From assembly GCA_030671225.1 (NCBI GenBank), contig DAOVAE010000016.1:1-10999 (forward strand): a DNA stretch of 10,999 bases, read 5' to 3'. Within the stretch, counting starts at the first letter, position 1. Each line of letters opens with the position of its first letter. Of the stretch, positions 9,559 through 10,999 are shown piece after piece. This DNA is from Desulfobacteraceae bacterium. GTDB lineage: Bacteria; Desulfobacterota; Desulfobacteria; Desulfobacterales; UBA11574. The position numbers were made by a program, and so were the translations under genes. The notes below the pieces were generated by a model. The model saw only the letters and a list, made by a program, of their open reading frames with translations, made no database searches and had not been told where the DNA came from.

Positions 9559-9574
9559 AAATAATGGATTATTT
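9559..9574. repeat. Small AT-rich palindrome abutting the right end of the element
   Basis: AAATAAT (9559-9565) and ATTATTT (9568-9574) are perfect seven-base inverted arms separated by GG. The left arm includes the right-hand AAAT that flanks the MITE-like element, so this palindrome may be the pre-existing target site. It could equally be an operator-like site or chance in an AT-rich spacer. Confidence 0.35.
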
Positions 9575-9609
9575 GTAACATTTCAGCTTTTTGAAAATAT
9601 TTCCGCTCG

Positions 9610-9631
9610 TTTGAAATCGATTTGTTTCAAA
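9610..9631. repeat. Seven-base inverted repeat upstream of the rpsL promoter
   Basis: TTTGAAA (9610-9616) and TTTCAAA (9625-9631) are perfect inverted arms around an eight-base spacer, ending 36 bases before the TTGACA box. The dyad symmetry and position would suit a regulator-binding site for the str operon, but no known operator is recognised. Between it and the promoter lies AT-rich sequence. Confidence 0.3.
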
Positions 9632-9667
9632 GAACTAAACTATTACGATTATTTCTATATAAAACGC

Positions 9668-9696
9668 TTGACAATCTGAGGATACATGTCTAATAG
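9668..9696 (+). promoter_or_regulatory. Predicted sigma70-type promoter of the rpsL-rpsG-tuf operon
   Basis: A perfect -35 box, TTGACA, lies at 9668-9673. The -10 box is less clear. TCTAAT (9689-9694) matches the consensus at five of six positions but with a 15-base spacer; TAATAG (9691-9696) has a 17-base spacer but a poorer match. The 27 bases upstream of -35 (9641-9667) are A/T-rich, like an UP element, as expected for a strong ribosomal-protein promoter. Initiation near 9702 would leave a leader of about 50 bases before rpsL. Readthrough from rpoC may also contribute, because no clear terminator is seen. Confidence 0.6.
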
Positions 9697-9751
9697 TTAA
9701 CATTTTGTCGATACAGCCTAATTATGAATATAAAAGGATTCAGGGGAGAAA

Positions 9752-10123
9752 ATGCCGACCATTAATCAGTTAGTAAGAAAGGGAAGGAAGCGAATAAAGA
9801 AAAAGACAAATACTCCGGCACTGAAGGGTGCTCCTCAGAAAAGAGGAGTCTGTACACGCGTTTATACTTCAACACCCAAGAAGCCTAATTCTGCCTTGCG
9901 GAAAGTTGCCAGAGTCAGACTGACCAACGGTATAGAAGTTACAGCATATATCCCCGGCATAGGGCATAATCTCCAGGAACATTCGGTTGTTCTTGTTCGT
10001 GGTGGACGTATTAAGGATCTGCCTGGTGTAAGGTACCATATTGTCAGAGGCACTCTTGATACACTTGGCGTCGAGGATCGAAAACAGGGCAGATCAAAAT
10101 ACGGCTCCAAGAAGCCCAGGTAG
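9752..10123 (+). CDS. rpsL: 30S ribosomal protein S12
   Basis: S12 sits at the decoding centre of the 30S subunit and controls tRNA selection accuracy. It is the classic streptomycin-resistance locus. The 123-residue product is close to the usual family length (about 124) and begins [13 protein letters not shown]. The start is fixed by AGGGGAG at 9742-9748. The [17 protein letters not shown] block has K43, and the [14 protein letters not shown] block has K88 and D89. K43 and K88 are the sensitive (wild-type) residues at the main resistance positions. D89 is the aspartate that RimO methylthiolates in E. coli; whether RimO is present here is unknown. The C-terminus, [14 protein letters not shown], is typical. 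It is the first gene of the str operon, 350 bases after rpoC and with its own predicted promoter. Confidence 0.99.
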   Translation: MPTINQLVRKGRKRIKKKTNTPALKGAPQKRGVCTRVYTSTPKKPNSALRKVARVRLTNGIEVTAYIPGIGHNLQEHSVVLVRGGRIKDLPGVRYHIVRGTLDTLGVEDRKQGRSKYGSKKPR

Positions 10124-10159
10124 AAAAATGGTACAAAATACATGATGTAATATGCACCG

Positions 10160-10177
10160 TGCCTGAATCTTGTGGCA
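10160..10177 (+). promoter_or_regulatory. Possible hairpin in the rpsL-rpsG intercistronic region
   Basis: In the 99-base gap between rpsL and rpsG, TGCC (10160-10163) and GGCA (10174-10177) can pair around a ten-base loop. A longer, weaker pairing of TAATAT (10148-10153) with ATATTA (10205-10210) could enclose it. In E. coli the gap of similar length is where S7 binds its own mRNA for feedback repression. The stem here is short and was not checked against 16S rRNA, so this is only a candidate. Confidence 0.2.
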
Positions 10178-10219
10178 TGAAAATGGATAACAAATAGCAA
10201 CGAGATATTAATGGTGTAA

Positions 10220-10693
<474 letters not shown>

Positions 10694-10731
10694 ACTTTAT
10701 TGTGAACTCGCTCTAAAGGGAGGACAAAAAG

Positions 10732-10999
10732 ATGGGGAAGGAAAAGTTTGAGAGGACCAAGCCGCATGTAAATGTGGGTACGATAGGTCATATAGATCAT
10801 GGCAAGACGACCTTGACGGCGGCGATAACCAAGCACATGGGGATGAAGGGCATGGCTCAGTTTGTTCCTTTTGACCAGATAGACAAAGCCCCGGAAGAGA
10901 AAGAGCGTGGTATCACCATAGCGACGGCGCACGTTGAGTATGAGACTTTGAATCGTCATTATGCTCATGTTGATTGTCCGGGTCATGCCGATTACATCA
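10732..10999 (+). CDS. tuf: Elongation factor Tu, N-terminal part (3' end outside window)
   Basis: EF-Tu is the GTPase that delivers aminoacyl-tRNA to the ribosomal A site. Eighty-nine codons of a protein usually near 395-400 residues are visible. The N-terminus, [17 protein letters not shown], is characteristic. G1 (P-loop) is GHIDHGKT at 19-26, switch I/G2 contains RGITI at 59-63, and G3 is DCPGH at 81-85 with the catalytic histidine H85. GGGAGG at 10718-10723 supports the ATG. The segment [19 protein letters not shown], where E. coli has AARAFDQIDNAPEEK, is of the form I associate with Desulfobacterales. The gene follows rpsG after 38 bases; fusA (EF-G), which usually lies between them, is absent. 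EF-G is excluded as the identity by the N-terminus and the [11 protein letters not shown] start. The gene runs off the window without a break. Confidence 0.97.
   Translation, partial: MGKEKFERTKPHVNVGTIGHIDHGKTTLTAAITKHMGMKGMAQFVPFDQIDKAPEEKERGITIATAHVEYETLNRHYAHVDCPGHADYI

Noticed and set aside
9402..9562. The rpoC-distal palindrome as an intrinsic terminator
   Set aside because: The right arm is followed by CTAAATAATGG with no U-run, and the arms are separated by more than 100 bases. It does not have terminator form.
9724..9765. A 13-codon open frame overlapping the rpsL start (leader peptide)
   Set aside because: It has no ribosome binding site of its own and contains the rpsL Shine-Dalgarno. 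Nothing suggests it is translated.
10159..10167. GTGCCTGAA in the rpsL-rpsG gap, shared with the end of the MITE-like element (9417-9425)
   Set aside because: Only nine bases match and neither the rest of the arm nor a partner arm is present, so it is probably chance and not a second copy or remnant.

Overview
The window is a stretch of the core ribosomal-protein and RNA-polymerase gene cluster, all on the + strand: the end of rplJ, then rplL, rpoB, rpoC, rpsL, rpsG and the start of tuf. Base composition is moderate, roughly mid-40s % G+C by eye. The gene order, the RpoB N-terminus, and the EF-Tu segment between G1 and G2 ([19 protein letters not shown]) resemble Desulfobacterota, most likely Desulfobacterales. 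That placement comes from recall of family sequences, not from a search.

Layout. Positions 1-763 hold the ribosomal stalk genes: the rplJ 3' end (L10, with a long C-terminal helix predicted to carry three L7/L12 dimers) and complete rplL. Positions 764-902 are a spacer with a 7-bp tandem repeat (TATAACC) and an imperfect inverted repeat. Positions 903-9401 are rpoB and rpoC, abutting with no base between them. Positions 9402-9751 are the only long gene-free stretch. It holds a MITE-like palindromic element of about 143 bp, two small palindromes, and a sigma70-type promoter that probably drives the next operon. Positions 9752-10999 are the str operon (rpsL, rpsG, then tuf), with fusA missing from its usual place between rpsG and tuf.

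The standout observation is in RpoC. At the point matching E. coli beta' G586, inside the pore (secondary-channel) domain, there is a clean insertion of about 98 residues (574-671). It reads like a parvulin-type peptidyl-prolyl isomerase: [44 protein letters not shown]. The polymerase sequence on both sides is intact and alignable, and the active-site and zinc-binding residues are all present. The gene therefore appears to encode a functional RNA polymerase carrying a foldase-like module.

Together these genes encode the catalytic core of transcription and parts of the ribosome's decoding and factor-binding centres, normally co-regulated with growth rate. Everything except the RpoC insert, the two repeat-bearing spacers and the missing fusA is ordinary housekeeping sequence.
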